The notes under the pieces are model-generated. The model saw nothing but the letters and a program-made list of their open reading frames with translations, searched no databases and was not told the origin of the DNA. DNA of 64,000 nucleotides from positions 56,085,211 through 56,149,210 of the forward strand of contig NC_080544.1 in assembly GCF_028640845.1 (NCBI RefSeq), read 5' to 3'. This stretch comes from Ahaetulla prasina. Its lineage: Eukaryota > Chordata > Lepidosauria > Squamata > Colubridae. A program made the position numbers and the translations under genes. The first letter of the stretch is position 1. Each line of letters begins with the position of its first letter. Shown piece after piece: positions 1 to 12,431 of this stretch.

Positions 1-1914
1 GGTTCTAGTTTGTGACGCTTCCCCTTACGGAGTGGGGGCAGTGCTCAGCCACAGACTCCCAAATGGCACAGAAGCCCCAATAGCCTTCTATTCCAGAACG
101 ATGTCCTCAACCGAGAGGAACTATAGCCAGTTGGATAAAGAAGCCCTAGCTATAGTGTCAGGGGTAAAGAAGTTTCACGAATACGTTTTTGGCAGAGACT
201 TTGAAATTGTCACAGACCATAGGCCACTGTTAGGGTTATTGGCTGGCGACCGCCCAACGCCTGTGGCACTTTCACCCCGATTGACCAGATGGACTATCTT
301 TTTGGCCGCCTACTCCTACAAACTGCAGCATCGACCAGGAAAGGAGTTGGGGCATGCAGACGCATTAAGCAGATGCCCACTACCAGGGACAATCGAGGAC
401 CCCACTCCGGGGACGCCCGTACTATTAATTGACTCTCTGGACTCTGGCCCAGTCACATCTAAGGAAGTGGCTCGGGCGTCTTACCGGGACGTTATCTTGA
501 GAACTGTACTTGGTTGGGTACAAAGAGGGTGGCCCGCTGCACCGGGCGAGCGTTTTAAGGAATTTGTAAAGAAGCGTGGGGAACTATCGGCTCAAGGGGG
601 GTGTTTACTATGGGGGGATCGAGTGGTGATCCCGGAGAAATTGAGGGCAAAGGTACTGGACCTCCTCCATGAGGGTCACCCAGGGATCGTAAGGATGAAG
701 GGGCTAGCGAGAAGCTATGTGTGGTGGCCCCTAATGGACTCAGAAATTGAGGAGAAGGTAGGGAAATGCCTAGCCTGTCAGGAATCCAGACCACTACCCC
801 CAACGGCCCCAGTCAGGGAATGGGAAAAACCCCAAGGGCCCTGGTCGAGAATCCACATCGATTTTGCTGGCCCCTTCCACGGCCAAACCTTCCTAGTGGT
901 AGTCGACGCCTTCTCTAAATGGCTGGAAATCATTCTAATGAGATCCATGACAGCCGAGGCTGTAATCGCAGCCCTACGACACCTGTTTGCAACCCACGGG
1001 CTACCCGACACGCTAGTATCTGATAACGGCCCACAATTCACGGCAACACAGTTTGAGGAATACCTGGCAGATGCGGGCATCCGGCATGCCCTCTCTGCGC
1101 CTTTCCACCCTGCGTCGAATGGCCTTGCAGAGCGCTCCGTCCGGAGCGCAAAAGAGGCATTGTCAAGACTCAAGCCAGGCGACTGGCAAACAAAGATAGA
1201 TTTCTTTCTGGCGGTCCAGCATAGAACCCCCAGCACCGCAACAGGCAGAAGCCCAGCCGAATTATTGATGGGACGGAAGCTCCAGTGCCCACTAGACCGT
1301 TTAAATCCCCAGTACACACCAGAGGGTTACCAGGGGGAACTTGGAAAAACTAGAGGAATGGAAATAGGCGACCGAGTGTGGGCACGCAACTATGGGGACG
1401 GCCCAAGTTGGCTAGCAGGGCAAATCATAAAAGCAACCGGTCCAAAGTCATACTTAGTTGAGTTAAAAGACAACCGAGTATGGAGGCGCCACATAGATCA
1501 AATAAGAAAACGAATAGCCGAACAATCCGAGCTAAATGAAACAGACCCTGACCACACATTATTTGAACCCACAGCTGACTTTAACCCGGGAGAGGCGCAA
1601 GACTTATCTGAGTCCCCGGAGGTCCAGCGACGCCATCAGGTTCCCTTAGGAAACAGCAGGGACGACTCTGCAAGTAATCCAAGGCCGGATGGCCTAGAAA
1701 AAGAGTCTGCAAGTAATCCAGGGCCGGATGGCCTAGAGAAAGAGCTGGGAGGAGCAAACAGCCCCTCCGACCAGCTCAACCCACTCCCAAGGACTGAACT
1801 GCGCAGGTCCGAAAGAATCAGGAGACGCCCAAGTTATTTGCGTGACTACGTCGAAAAATAACATGTAAATAATATGTAAATATAGGTAAAGTGTTTTCTG
1901 GGAGGGGAGGAGAG
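1..1914 (+). mobile_element. Ty3/gypsy retrotransposon, 3' part of pol (RNase H and integrase), open frame
   Basis: The frame is open from base 2 to the stop at 1859-1861 and continues upstream of the window. In order: RNase H (first catalytic Asp in CDASPYGVGAVLSH near 11-46, later TDHRPL near 215), a linker, an HHCC zinc-binding region (HEGHPG to CLAC, about 670-780), then the integrase core with D (HIDFAGP, near 860), D (SDNGPQF, near 1020) and E (NGLAERS, near 1130). The C-terminal part is hydrophilic and ends in an Arg-rich tail. A purine-rich polypurine tract (about 1900-1914) follows. There is no env. It is related to the element at 45928-50489 but lacks that copy's frameshifts over this stretch. 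It is an ancient family member in the host genome, not an exogenous virus. Confidence 0.93.
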
Positions 1915-2092
1915 TGTTAAGTTCGGGAAGTAATGAGGCAGGAGACCAGGGTAGTGACAACAGCTCTTTAATATAGGGTGAACCCAGCAACCCGGCTGGG
2001 GAAAAACCTCTCCTTATATACAGTTTAACCGGCGGCTTCAACCAATCAGCAACGTGCTTGTTTCCCGCCGAAACATTTAAAGATACATAACA
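1915..2092 (-). mobile_element. Gypsy LTR in inverted orientation next to pol
   Basis: Begins TGTTAAGTTCGGG directly after the polypurine tract and ends in ACA at 2092 (178 bp). It aligns with the reverse complement, not the forward strand, of the LTRs at 45928 and 50302. Shared pieces on the minus strand include the CCAAT-like block, TATATAAGGAGAG, ATTAAAGAGCTG and the closing GAACTTAACA. Its promoter therefore points back into pol. No 5-bp target duplication is seen: GAGAG lies on the left and AAGTT on the right. Confidence 0.8.
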
Positions 2093-3533
2093 AAGTTGAT
2101 AATATCAGTAAAATGCTATGTTTTAATTGACCTTTTTTTAAAAAAAAAATTATGTTAGACTGCTTAGACAATAACATTCCAAATTAGTTTTATATAATAA
2201 TTTAGTGACAGTAAGGGATAAGGAAGTGAGTTAGTATGGAGAGGGAGGGAGAGAGAGAGAGGGAGGGAGGGAGGGAGGGAGGGAAAGAGAGAGAGAGAAC
2301 AAGGTAAATTTTCTGTAATTATGGAAAGAATCAGTGGTTTTCATTCATTTTTAATCAAATTATCAGGGCAAGAGAAACTAGTATTCTAGGGAAGAAAAGT
2401 GAAAAAGGAGAGTTTTTTATCTGAAGAATAAACTCTCAAAAATAACCAACAGTTTCAACAGCTAAATTAATTATATCCTGGATTGCCTTCATTAAATTTT
2501 CAAAAAGTTTACATTCCCCGTATCAACTGAGCAAACATGCAATTTCATGGTGATTCAGAAAGCGCTAGACTTTAGTTCTTTTCATATGCCCAATTCAAAT
2601 GATGCACATAATATTGTGCTTTGTTTCTCTTTAGGAAAGTACAAAGGTCAGATAAACGTGCTGCATGTTAATGTGAACTGTCCTTCAGTGTTGAGGGTGG
2701 GATATTTTCAGGGCTAGCGATGCCACATTTTTCCAGGCAGACTTAAAACAAAGCCATCATGGTTATTGTCAGGATGGAGTCTGGGGGATACACCAATTAG
2801 ACTTGAACCTGCTTCTTCTTCCTTTCTTTTTTGCCTTTTATCTCCCTTTCCCAGCCTTCTCTTCTACTTAACCCCCCTATGTCAGTGGGAAACATGTTTC
2901 ATGGCATGATTTGCCCAGAAGAAACAACAGACAAATTGCTGAATCTGACAGAAAGAACAAGGGCATTATTATGTAGTGCACTTCAGTAGCAGTTGTTGTC
3001 CATGTCAAGTTTGCTGACAATTCTTTAGCCTAGTAAAATATAGACTGAAAAAAAGAAGAAGAATGGTAGAAAGAGTGGCAGATAAACAATGTATACTCAC
3101 AGCCACCAGGAATACTAAGTACGGCTTCTCAAGACTGCTTGAATACGTGAAAAGTGAGAGAAAGAACTTAGTTATCTGTACAGTAGAGCCACCAAACTCT
3201 GCAACTGTGAGACTGTTTTCTCCTTGCTTTTTCACTATCTTCACATTGCAGATATAAGATCTTAACAGAGTTGGAGCCAATTATAATACTGTTTAATCCA
3301 ATTCTGATTATAGGAGCTCAACTTCACATCCTGCTAACCACCACACAAAGATGCCCCGTTAACTGTATTTAAAGGACAGATCTTCATGATATTCTTTGTC
3401 TTTTCCGCAGCCCACTGCAGAGGCAGTTTGAATATACCTTTAGTTGTTTTGTCAACAGCTGTCTTTCATCTTTTGCTCTTGTTGTTTTGCTAACAATTTA
3501 GAATTTAACCTTAGTCTTAGAATAACTTTATTG
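2093..3533. other. Intronic sequence with GA/GGGA microsatellite
   Basis: AT-rich non-coding DNA with no exon of the host gene that I can recognise. The only structured stretch is an imperfect GAGA/GGGA purine tract at about 2237-2300. The small ORFs here lack recognisable domains. Confidence 0.6.
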
Positions 3534-4657
3534 CAGGGGTGAAATGCTCCCGGTTCAGATTGGCTCGCCCGATCTGGTACTGATGGCAGGTGGTGGTTCG
3601 GAGAACCAGTAGCAAAAACCCCTGGTCCCGCCTCCTGCCTCTGCTGAGCCTCACCATCATCAGAGTTTGTTTGTTTGTTTTTTACTTTTAAAAGCAGTTT
3701 TTCTTCAGCCAAAAACATGCCTTTAAAAGTAAAAAAAAAACATTTGATGATCAGCTCAGCTGAGATCGTCAGAACCCTTTAAAAGTTTTTTTTAACAGCC
3801 TCTTCGGCCAAAAAAGGTTTTTTTAAAAAAGGTTTTAAAAGGCTCCTCTGGTGATTCCAGTTGAGTTCCTCATCACCAGAACCTAAAAAAAATATGTTTT
3901 CTACAAGCTATTCAGCTGAAGAACTTGTAGAAAACCTCCTTTTATGAGATTCTGGGCTGCGATGAAGCACTTACCTTATTACTGCTCCTTTCAGGCTGGG
4001 AAAGCCATGCTTTACATCAGTTGCATCAGCTAGCAACTGAATCTGCTATCCATCTGAAATCCATCTCATCAGTCAGCAACTTAATCTGCCTGCTTTGCTG
4101 GCTGAGGAACTCTGGGAATTGAAGTCCACAAACCTTAAAGTTACTAAGGTTGGAGACTCCGATCTAAAAAATATAAATAAAATAAAATAATAAAATAAAA
4201 TATTTGTGCAGCTTTCTGAGATTTGGTGTCTTTCTGTAGTTAGTTTCATTCTAATTACACAAACACACAAAATCTCACAAAGCTGTATGTGGCATTTTGT
4301 GTGTGTGAGAGAGAGTTAATTGTGTTGTGTTACGTTGAGTTGTTTGTGTGTGTAAAGTGTGAAAGTTGGTTTTTGAGCTTTTTGTGGCTGTGTGAGGTTC
4401 CTGCATGTTGCAGGGGCCATTTTGGGTGAAGTGCAGCTGCTTTTACATTGTGTGTGTGTCAGTTGTGTTGTGTTGTGTGTGTGTAAAGTATGAAAGTTGG
4501 TTTTTGGTACCTCTTATTGTTTTGTGTACTTTGTTTATTATTTTTATTATTTATTGTTATTGGCCATGCCCACCCAGTCATCTGACCACCAAGCCATGCC
4601 CACCAATTAAGCCACGCCCACAGAACCGGTAAGGAAAATTTTTAGATTTCACCCCTG
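3534..4657. mobile_element. hAT-type non-autonomous element, copy 1
   Basis: Bounded by inverted termini CAGGGGTGAAAT and flanked by a perfect 8-bp target duplication CTTTATTG (3526-3533 and 4658-4665), the hallmark of hAT transposition. The inside holds poly-A/T hairpin modules (about 3700-3930), half of a second MITE (about 4085-4165) and GT-rich sequence. No transposase is present. It lies in the opposite orientation to copies at 17930, 22077 and 59993. Confidence 0.88.
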
Positions 4658-4665
4658 CTTTATTG

Positions 4666-6643
4666 TCACTTTAAATGTACATTAATTGGCATACATTAAA
4701 ATGAAATTTCATTAGTCTCAAAGGGTCACCATCTCCAATATATACCATATAAATATGATAAAAATATAGATAAATAAATATGCATATACCCACATATATT
4801 ATATGACACAGAGAAACAACACAATCTAGTTCAAACATATAAATGTACATGGGGAGAAAAACTAATCTTGCAAGTTTACCAGATGGATGGCATAGGGAAC
4901 AAAGCGGTTACAAAAACCTCCTCCCAGAGGGGAGCAAGAGAAACAGACCCTAAAGTGGGTATGTGTGGTCTTTGAGCTATAAACACATAGTGCTTATAAG
5001 CAGTAATCCTGAATAACAGGAAGCGAGCTTCCTATAATCTTCTCAGCTGTTCTTACCACTTTCTGTGTGGACTTCTGACTATCTGAGGCAATTTAATAAA
5101 CAGTGATGCAGTTTATTAAAACACTCGCAATCATGCCTCTGTAAAAAATTTATAGTGCCTCCTAATATAGTACATGATGTGGTCAGGATCTTGCATTTGG
5201 TCAGATCTCATTAACCATTTTAGGTTGCAGAGGACATATCTCTCTTCCCAGTTCAACAATTTCCAGGCCCATTCTGCATTTGGCGATAGGAAATTCTGAT
5301 TCTTTCAAACAAGACTGTCCCTCTGTACTGCCTTTAATCACCCAAAGCTGTTCCATGGGATTATGAGATTTCAAGAAGAAAGAGACATCTCTCCCCACTT
5401 TTATTATCACCTCTGACAAATATTCCCAGGATAGCAGGTATTGAAAAGTGGCACGAGAAGAAGAAAGGCAATTGCTTATCTAGCAGCTCTTTGATCCCAT
5501 GGATTAACCATGGAATCAGAATCTTGCAGGTAAATTTAATCTCCTCTTCACCAGCACCTGTCAGTAAGCTTCCCACCCACAACCCCCAGGACCTGGCAAG
5601 CACTTGTGAAGAAACACCATGAAGCAAGTGAGTTTCCATTCTGCTGGATTCCCATCTGGTTACAAATTAGGTTCAGCCTGAGTTAGCTTCTGAGCACAAG
5701 GTCAACCAAGTGCAGAACATACATTGCCTGCGCTCATTAAGGTTAAGCAGACTTTCATCAGCTCTTTCTGTTTCAGGCAATGCATCCCCAATCTCCCAGC
5801 AAAATGAATGCAGGACTGCCACACTGAGGTTTTTTTGGTTCTTTGATTGCATTCAGTGTCTTGAGTAGTATGATCTATGCCTGATGGTTCTGGCTCATGT
5901 TATGATGAGGCCTATTCTCTTTGTCTTTGCCATAGATTAGTGATCATATAGGTTTGTTAACTTTTACTTCAAATGCTCAATCACAGCATAGAAATACACA
6001 ACACTGCCTGTCAAACACATGGTTGTTGAAATAAAAAAATAGATATGTAGATACATATGTATGTGTAAAAAGAAGACATGGACTAATTAAAAATGGAGAA
6101 TGAAAACTTATATTTTGAATGATAACGAGATAATGCCACACTGTGAAGTTCTTAGGAACTTTTTTAAAAAGAATGTTTATAAGTTACAGTAGTATAGGAA
6201 ATTAAATGCACTACAATTAAATTCCACAGCTGTAGTATAAAGCAACATCAAGTTTATGAAGGCTGTAATTTACTCTCAACTTTAAATACAATAGATTGGA
6301 ATATTGTTTTGAAAATCCCTTTCCATAATGCAACAAAGAGTCTTAACTGTAAAATTTGACATTTTGTGTAACAAATACACTCATTTTCATTACTGCTGTA
6401 CAATACAATGACTAATATAAATGCTCACTTAATGTGATTTCATTTCATTATAACTCTGCATATATTAGCAGAACAAAGAATCTGTAAAATATGGATGTGC
6501 GCATGCAAATAAATTGGTTTGGATTTCTGATTAGATTCCATAATGACTGTGAGTTTGGCTTCTAGAGGATTACCCTGCCTTGTCCTTGGAACAGTGACAA
6601 ATGAAATGCCAACCATAATGTCTTTTTGTGGTTTCTCCCTCAG
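4666..6643. other. Intronic sequence without recognised features
   Basis: AT-rich intron leading to the exon at 6644. The pyrimidine tract and CAG at its right end form the acceptor. No repeat family or coding exon could be supported. Confidence 0.5.
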
Positions 6644-6823
6644 GACATGCATGTTATCAGCACTGATGAGAATCAAGTGTTTGCTGCAGTTCAGGAATGG
6701 AACCAGAATGATACATACAACCTTTACATCTCTGATACCCAGGGGATTTACTTTACCCTGGCTTTAGAAAATGTCAAAAGTAGTCGAGACCTAGAAGGCA
6801 ATGTGATGATAGACCTGTATGAG
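6644..6823 (+). CDS. SORCS1: SORCS1 internal exon (VPS10P propeller), 60 codons
   Basis: Coding exon of a VPS10P-domain sorting receptor, a type I membrane protein that moves cargo such as neurotrophin receptors and APP between Golgi, endosomes and cell surface. It begins after a pyrimidine-rich stretch plus CAG (6641-6643) and ends before GTATGTG. It is 180 bp with phase 0 at both ends. The peptide starts DMHVISTDENQVFAAVQEWN and continues with a YNLYISDTQGIYF beta-propeller strand, a pattern typical of SORCS1/SORCS3 blades. An NDT glycosylation sequon is present. It is the first exon of the gene visible here; earlier exons must lie upstream of the window. SORCS1 is preferred over SORCS3 because of the 10CC exon at 39533. 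Confidence 0.92.
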
Positions 6824-8643
6824 GTATGTGAAAACAGTGCGTATTTTCATCTCATGAAAATCATTAGCTAAGGTTGAAGTGTCCTTGATCTGTAACTGGA
6901 AATTTAATTGGATGTGCAATGTAATCTCTACGTGAGGAAGGAATATACAAAAATAATATTTCCCCAGAGTTACATTCATCTTTGCAATCAGTATTATATA
7001 TCAATATTGGATATCAGTGCACAATTGTAGTACTGAGGTTGATTTGTACATCTATAGATAACTTGGTTTCATCAACACTCACCTCTACCTTCACCTCTAA
7101 GACAAGACAAAAGCACATTCCGATCAGTTGCATTTAACTGCTGAATATAGGCAGCTCTTAAATACGTAGATTTGCATGAAGTGATTTCTACACACTTATG
7201 AAATCTCTTCACCTAAAACAGAAGGGGGCAATGCTTTCATGTGTTGATGAGCGGTGGGTCAGAAATGTATGTGCATATTCATAGGCATATACACACATGC
7301 CTACGGAGTTACCATCTGCCTTGTTACTTAAGTACACAGATTCTCTTCTCACATCTGCATGAGGTATCGGCATGGATCTAACTGAGCAGGGGACCATGTT
7401 TCATAGTTCAGACACTGTAGAAATCACCCATAATTTTTTTGAAGAAAAGCCATACCTGAGTTCACCTACATAAACAATAAAGACTATCATTGTATTTTAC
7501 CCATCAACTTACGTAGTATTTGAGAGGAAAGGGTCTATCTCTCTCTTCCATACTTTTGTGAACATTAAAGAGATTTTGGTGGACTGATTGTCTTGACATC
7601 CTATTTTGAGCATCTATAAATAGTAAGCACTCTCAGTAAACATGGAGAAAGCCTTAAAGGTCAGTGTTTAAAAGCAGATGAGTGTGGGTGAATAAGCAGG
7701 ACATTTCTTGACTACAGTGAAGAAAAATTCTTTCACAACAATATATTAATCCCCCATGCGCTTTGGCAAGTTTTTGAAAAGCTGTTGTCTTCTATTACCA
7801 TCAGATTAAGGAGTGGTTCCGCTGCATTATGTAAAGATGTCCTATAGCTCAAAGGGAGAGGGAGCGAGAAGAAAAGGAAAGATTGAAAGAAAGCCTCTGT
7901 TTTATTAAGCTGACATTCATAGCAGTCTGGATTGAAATTGATGTGATCAGACTAGTCATGTCGCATCTGTTGATTGCCTACATAGAAGGAATATTGGCTG
8001 ACATTGAACTTGGCAGAAACCATTTCCTTCACTTTGATTGCTCTAGCCAATTGCTAGGATTGCTATGAATGATGAGCGTTTAAGAATAAATGAAGAGAAA
8101 GAACAGGTGAGAGGAGGGGGAAAAAATCAGTTGATAAAGTAGGAAGAGATAGGAAATAAATATATGTGTAAGAGTTATAAAAGCTTATATGGGTGGGTTT
8201 GTTTATTTTATTCTTTAAATTTTGTTCTCTTTGACTATGTGGAATATTTGAATGAATATTCTGATTTATAACAAGCCATTCCATTGAATTTATTCTGTCA
8301 TTTTCACAAAGAGGCACATTTGGGTAGGGATGCTGCTTTTTAATCATACACATACTTGAAAGAGCTATTTGAAGACATACTAGACAAGTGTGTGAGGATG
8401 TTTGTTACAGATGGGGCTGGGTATACTGGAATTGCTCAATACATGTTTGTGTTCCTTGTACTCTGCCCTTGCCCTCACTCAAGTTCTTTTTTTTATCCTG
8501 AAGATTTTAAGGAAAAATATTATTGGATTTGCAAAGATGTAGGAAGTAGTGCCATTGTACTTGACCCTGCCTTCCATATACTCTCTTTAGGCATCACTCA
8601 TATGTGAAGAGCCCTTTTCTATTTAAAATATTTTATAATATAA
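6824..8643. other. Intronic sequence without recognised features
   Basis: Intron following the first visible exon. Non-coding, AT-rich, with no clear repeat boundary. Confidence 0.5.
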
Positions 8644-8855
8644 TATATAATGACAGAGTTGGAAGGGACCTTGGAGGCCTTCTAGTCCAACCCCCTGCCC
8701 AGGCAGGAAACCCTACACCATTTCAGTCAGATGGCTATCCAACATTTTCTTAAAAATTTCCAATGTTGGAACATTCACAACTTCTGCAGGCAAGTCATTC
8801 CACTTATTAATTGTTCTAACTGTCAGGAAATTTCTCCTTATTTTTCAGGTGGTCT
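8644..8855 (-). mobile_element. CR1 LINE 3' end, antisense
   Basis: Contains the CR1 tail signature AGAGTTGGAAGGGACCTTGG followed by TCTAGTCCAACCCCCTGCCC. In the antisense orientation typical of amniote CR1 copies, this marks the element's 3' terminus at the left. The remainder (to about 8855) resembles the CR1 3' UTR. It is 5' truncated. Confidence 0.75.
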
Positions 8856-9039
8856 ATCTCATTAACTATTAACAAGGAAAGGTTTTTTTAAATAAAAAAC
8901 AAAAATACATTTTTATATACAATATAAAATTGGAGTGATTTTAGTTTTTGCACTAAAATATTTATGGGCTGTATTCAAGATACTCATGGATCTGTTCTTC
9001 AATCATAATGTTTAATCATAATTATTGCTCAATCATGTA

Positions 9040-10430
9040 ATCACTTCCAACTCTTTGTGATGTGGTAGACAATCATACTCCAGAACTGTCTTTTGGTAAA
9101 TGAGTTCTTTTCATGTTCATGATATTAGTAATGGTATCCAGGCTTCAGAGGTCCTGTTAATCTCTTTTTTTTATTACCATCATTTTTTGCAAAGATGCAA
9201 GACTTTCTCCAAAGTCTTAATATTGCTTTCTCTTTATGTATAAAAAATACTTCACTATCAGTGCTTTCCTGACCTGTTTTTTTTAAATCCGTTATTGAAT
9301 GACATGTTCCTCTTACTAATCAAGGTACTCACAACAATTTTATCCAGCATGACAATTCAGAGGCACTGATTTTCTTCATTCAGTTGTTTAAATGATGCAA
9401 ATTTTAGAGCCATTTGATGACCAAGAATACCCTTCCATCAATCTTTCTTGGCAATGTTATTATTTTGCTTAGATTTGTCACAGTCTTTTGTCCAAGTTTC
9501 CTTACTTCATGTTCAGTCATTATCTCTCCAGATTTTAGAACCAAGGAAAGTAAGTTTGTTATTACTTTTACTATTTCTTCACCTATTTGTAGTTTTATAC
9601 TTTTGTCTTTTAGCTTCAACACAAGATTATTTAAGTCTTCCCCATTTAAGGGTATCATCAGAATATCTCAGGTTGTATTTTTTACAAATCATATTTCTTT
9701 TACTTCAACATTTTCACGATATGTTCTATGTAAAATTAAATGGAATATGTGACAGTATTTAATTCTTACCACATTCCTATTTCCTCTTTGAGCCAGTTAG
9801 CTCTCCTATATTCCATTATAACCGTTACTTCCTGATCAACATAGAGTTTCTTCAATTTGCAATTCAGGTAGTTTAGCACACCAAAATTTTTAAAGGCTGT
9901 TCACAATTTGTTCATGCAGTCAGAAAACTTAATATTTGCCTTAAGGCAAAAACTCTCTTGGCTCTTCCATTATCCATAAGGTGGTTGAAATGTAATCCTG
10001 GATGCCTCAGCTTCTGAAACCAGGTTGCACCTTTGATAGTTCTTATTCCATATGCTGCTGAAGTCCAGATTGCAACATTTTGAGCATTATTTTACAAGGA
10101 TGAGAACTATGTGCAAGTATTTGGTGGCTGGATTATTCTCTTTACCACTACTATTTTTTTAGATTGGAATATAGATTGACCTTTTTCAGTCCTGCAGCTA
10201 CTGCTGTGTTTTCCATATTTGCCTACAAACTGCAAATGGTATTTTAAGAGCATCAGCTTGCAGGATTTTAAGCAGTTCTGCTTGTATTTTGTCTACTCAA
10301 TGAGCATTGTTATTGATAATACTTTCTGAGGCACATTTAACTTTATTTGCTAAAAGTTACAGTTCTACATTGATCATTGTACCTTTGTATGGATCAATGA
10401 TTTAAGGCTTTTTTTGTATAGTTTTACCAC
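9040..10430 (-). mobile_element. Old BovB/RTE-like LINE, antisense
   Basis: The block includes stretches such as AGTCCTGCAGCTACTGCTG and a GTAATCCTGGATGCCTCAGC region. These match, from recall, the antisense of the BovB reverse transcriptase and flanking region. All frames are broken. BovB is abundant in squamates, which supports the organism call. Boundaries are approximate and divergence is high. Confidence 0.5.
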
Positions 10431-10526
10431 ACATTTGTGACTTTCTTTCTTCCCTGCCTTCTTAGTCTTTTACTAGGTCCATCTTTGTGAAAAATATTTT
10501 CTTGATTTCTATAATATTCTTTTATA

Positions 10527-11382
10527 TATATGAAATCCCATGCACCGCCTGCCCCACCACATACATTGGACAAACCAACAGAAGAATAAGTGCATGCATT
10601 GAAGAACACAAGAACTCAGTCAAAAAAGAGGAACCAACTTCTTCTCTGGTCCAACACCTTAAAGCCACAGGACACGATATTGACTTTAAAAAGACCAGAA
10701 CTATTGCCAAAACTGAACACTTTAACAACAGAATAACCAGAGAAGCCATCGAGATAGAAAAACGCCCACACAGCATGAACAAACGAGATGATACCTCCCG
10801 CCTACCAGCCATTTGGAAACCCGCCCTTATTGACAAACGAGTCCCTAACACGAGAAATGACACCAGACCCACACTCACGAGGTCCACACAGGATGTCACC
10901 ACCACACATCCACCCAGAAAGCAGACCCAAACCCACACTGATCAGGAAGCACGGCCAAGGACCAGAAGCCAGACCACAGCTGCAACATTAGCCATTTCAA
11001 ACCCCTCCAATCCATACATGTAGCAGACTGACACCCACTATGAAGATGTAGCACGACCACGACCACAAAGCCAAACAACAGCAATGCAGCTCAAATCCCC
11101 CTGCAACTCAGACTAATCTGAGCACAACCAAGCCCCCACCCAAACAGAACACACCCCCAGCCAATCAGAGCACAAAAAAACCCCAATCCAATCAGAGCAC
11201 AGTCAAGCTCCCACCCAATCAGTTCAAACCCCCACTAGCAGTTAAAAAGGAAGAAACAGCTGCGATCACACATTGCTCCCAGAAGCACGAAGCTGAAGCC
11301 TGAAGATGACGAATGAGACTTCGTCGAAACATCGCCAAGACACTTCCAATCTTACACGGGAGAAAACCCGAACAACCAAAGA

Positions 11383-11385
<3 letters not shown>
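10527..11385 (+). mobile_element. Penelope-like element 3' fragment (GIY-YIG endonuclease), copy 1
   Basis: The open frame up to the TAG at 11021-11023 has a Penelope-type GIY-YIG domain: [20 protein letters not shown], then EEHKNS and a TGHDIDF strand. This endonuclease lies C-terminal to the reverse transcriptase in Penelope-like retroelements. RT is absent, so the copy is 5' truncated. It is followed by about 360 bp of non-coding tail ending in CAACCAAAGACC and a TA microsatellite. The tail contains a hammerhead-like motif at 11300-11330. Confidence 0.82.

Positions 11386-11457
<72 letters not shown>
11382..11457. repeat. (TA)n microsatellite between two Penelope tails
   Basis: About 75 bp of uninterrupted TA repeat forming the centre of the tail-to-tail Penelope arrangement. 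The long tyrosine/isoleucine ORFs called across it are artefacts. Confidence 0.95.
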
Positions 11458-11460
<3 letters not shown>

Positions 11461-12431
11461 TCTGAGGTTTTCACGGTGTTTGTATATAGGTCTTTGGTTG
11501 TTGGGTTTTCTCCCGTGTAAAATTGGAAGTGTCTTGGCGACGTTTCGAAGTCTCATTCGTCATCTTCAGGCTTCAGCTTCGTGCTTCTGGGAGCAATGTG
11601 TGATCGCAGCTGTTTCTTCCTTTTAACTGCTAGTGGGGGTTTGAACTGATTGGGTGGGAGCTTGGCTGTGCTCTGATTGGATGGGGTTTTTTCTGTGCTC
11701 TGATTGGATGGGGGTGTGTCCTGTGTTGGTGGGGGCTTGGTTGTGCTCAGTCTAGTCTGTGCTGCAGGGGGATTTGAGCTGCATAGCTGTTGTTTGGCTT
11801 TGTGGTCGTGCTACATCTTCATAGTGGGTGTCAGTCTGCTGCATGAATGGACTGGAGGGGTTTGAAATGGCTAATGTTGCAGCTGCGGTCTGGCTTCTGG
11901 TCCTTGGTCATGCTTCATGATCAGTGTGGGTTTGGGTCTGCTTTCTGGGTGGATGTGCGGTGGTGACATCCTGTGTGGATCTTGTGAGTGTGGGTCTGGT
12001 GTCATTCCTCGTGTTAGGGACTCGTTTGTCAATAAGGGCGGGTTTCCAAATGGCTGGTAGGCGGGAGGTGTCATCTCGTTTGTTCATGCTGTGTGGGCGT
12101 GTTTCTATCTCAATGGCTTCTCTGATTATTCTTTTGTTAAAGTGGTCTGTTTTGGCAATAGTTCTGGTCTTTTAAAGTCAATATCATGTCCTGTGACTTT
12201 AAAGTGTTGGACCAGGGAAGAAGTTGGTTCCTCTTTTTTGAATGAGTTCTTGTGTTCTTCAATGCGTGCACTTATTCTTCTGTTGGTTTGTCCAATGTAT
12301 GTGGTGGGGCAGGCGGTGCATGGGATTTCATATACTCCTTGATTTTCTAACTCAATTTTGTCTTTGGGGTTTCTTAGGATGGTGGATATTTTTCTGTTTG
12401 TGCAGAATGCTGTCTTATATATATTATATAG

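Noticed and set aside
555..1317. Minus-strand ORFs opposite the gypsy integrase
   Set aside because: Antisense shadows of the pol frame with no domains.
4405..4632. Small ORF with an apparent membrane segment, repeated at 60018-60227
   Set aside because: Both lie in the same end of hAT copies. Similarity is due to shared transposon DNA; the N-termini differ and GT repeats run through them.
6543..6871. ORFs overlapping the exon at 6644-6823
   Set aside because: One is the exon read through into intron and the other is an out-of-frame shadow. Splice sites define the real coding part.
11266..11626. Long ORFs rich in Tyr/Ile or Ile/Tyr repeats
   Set aside because: Translations of the TA microsatellite; the same holds for 12126-12760.
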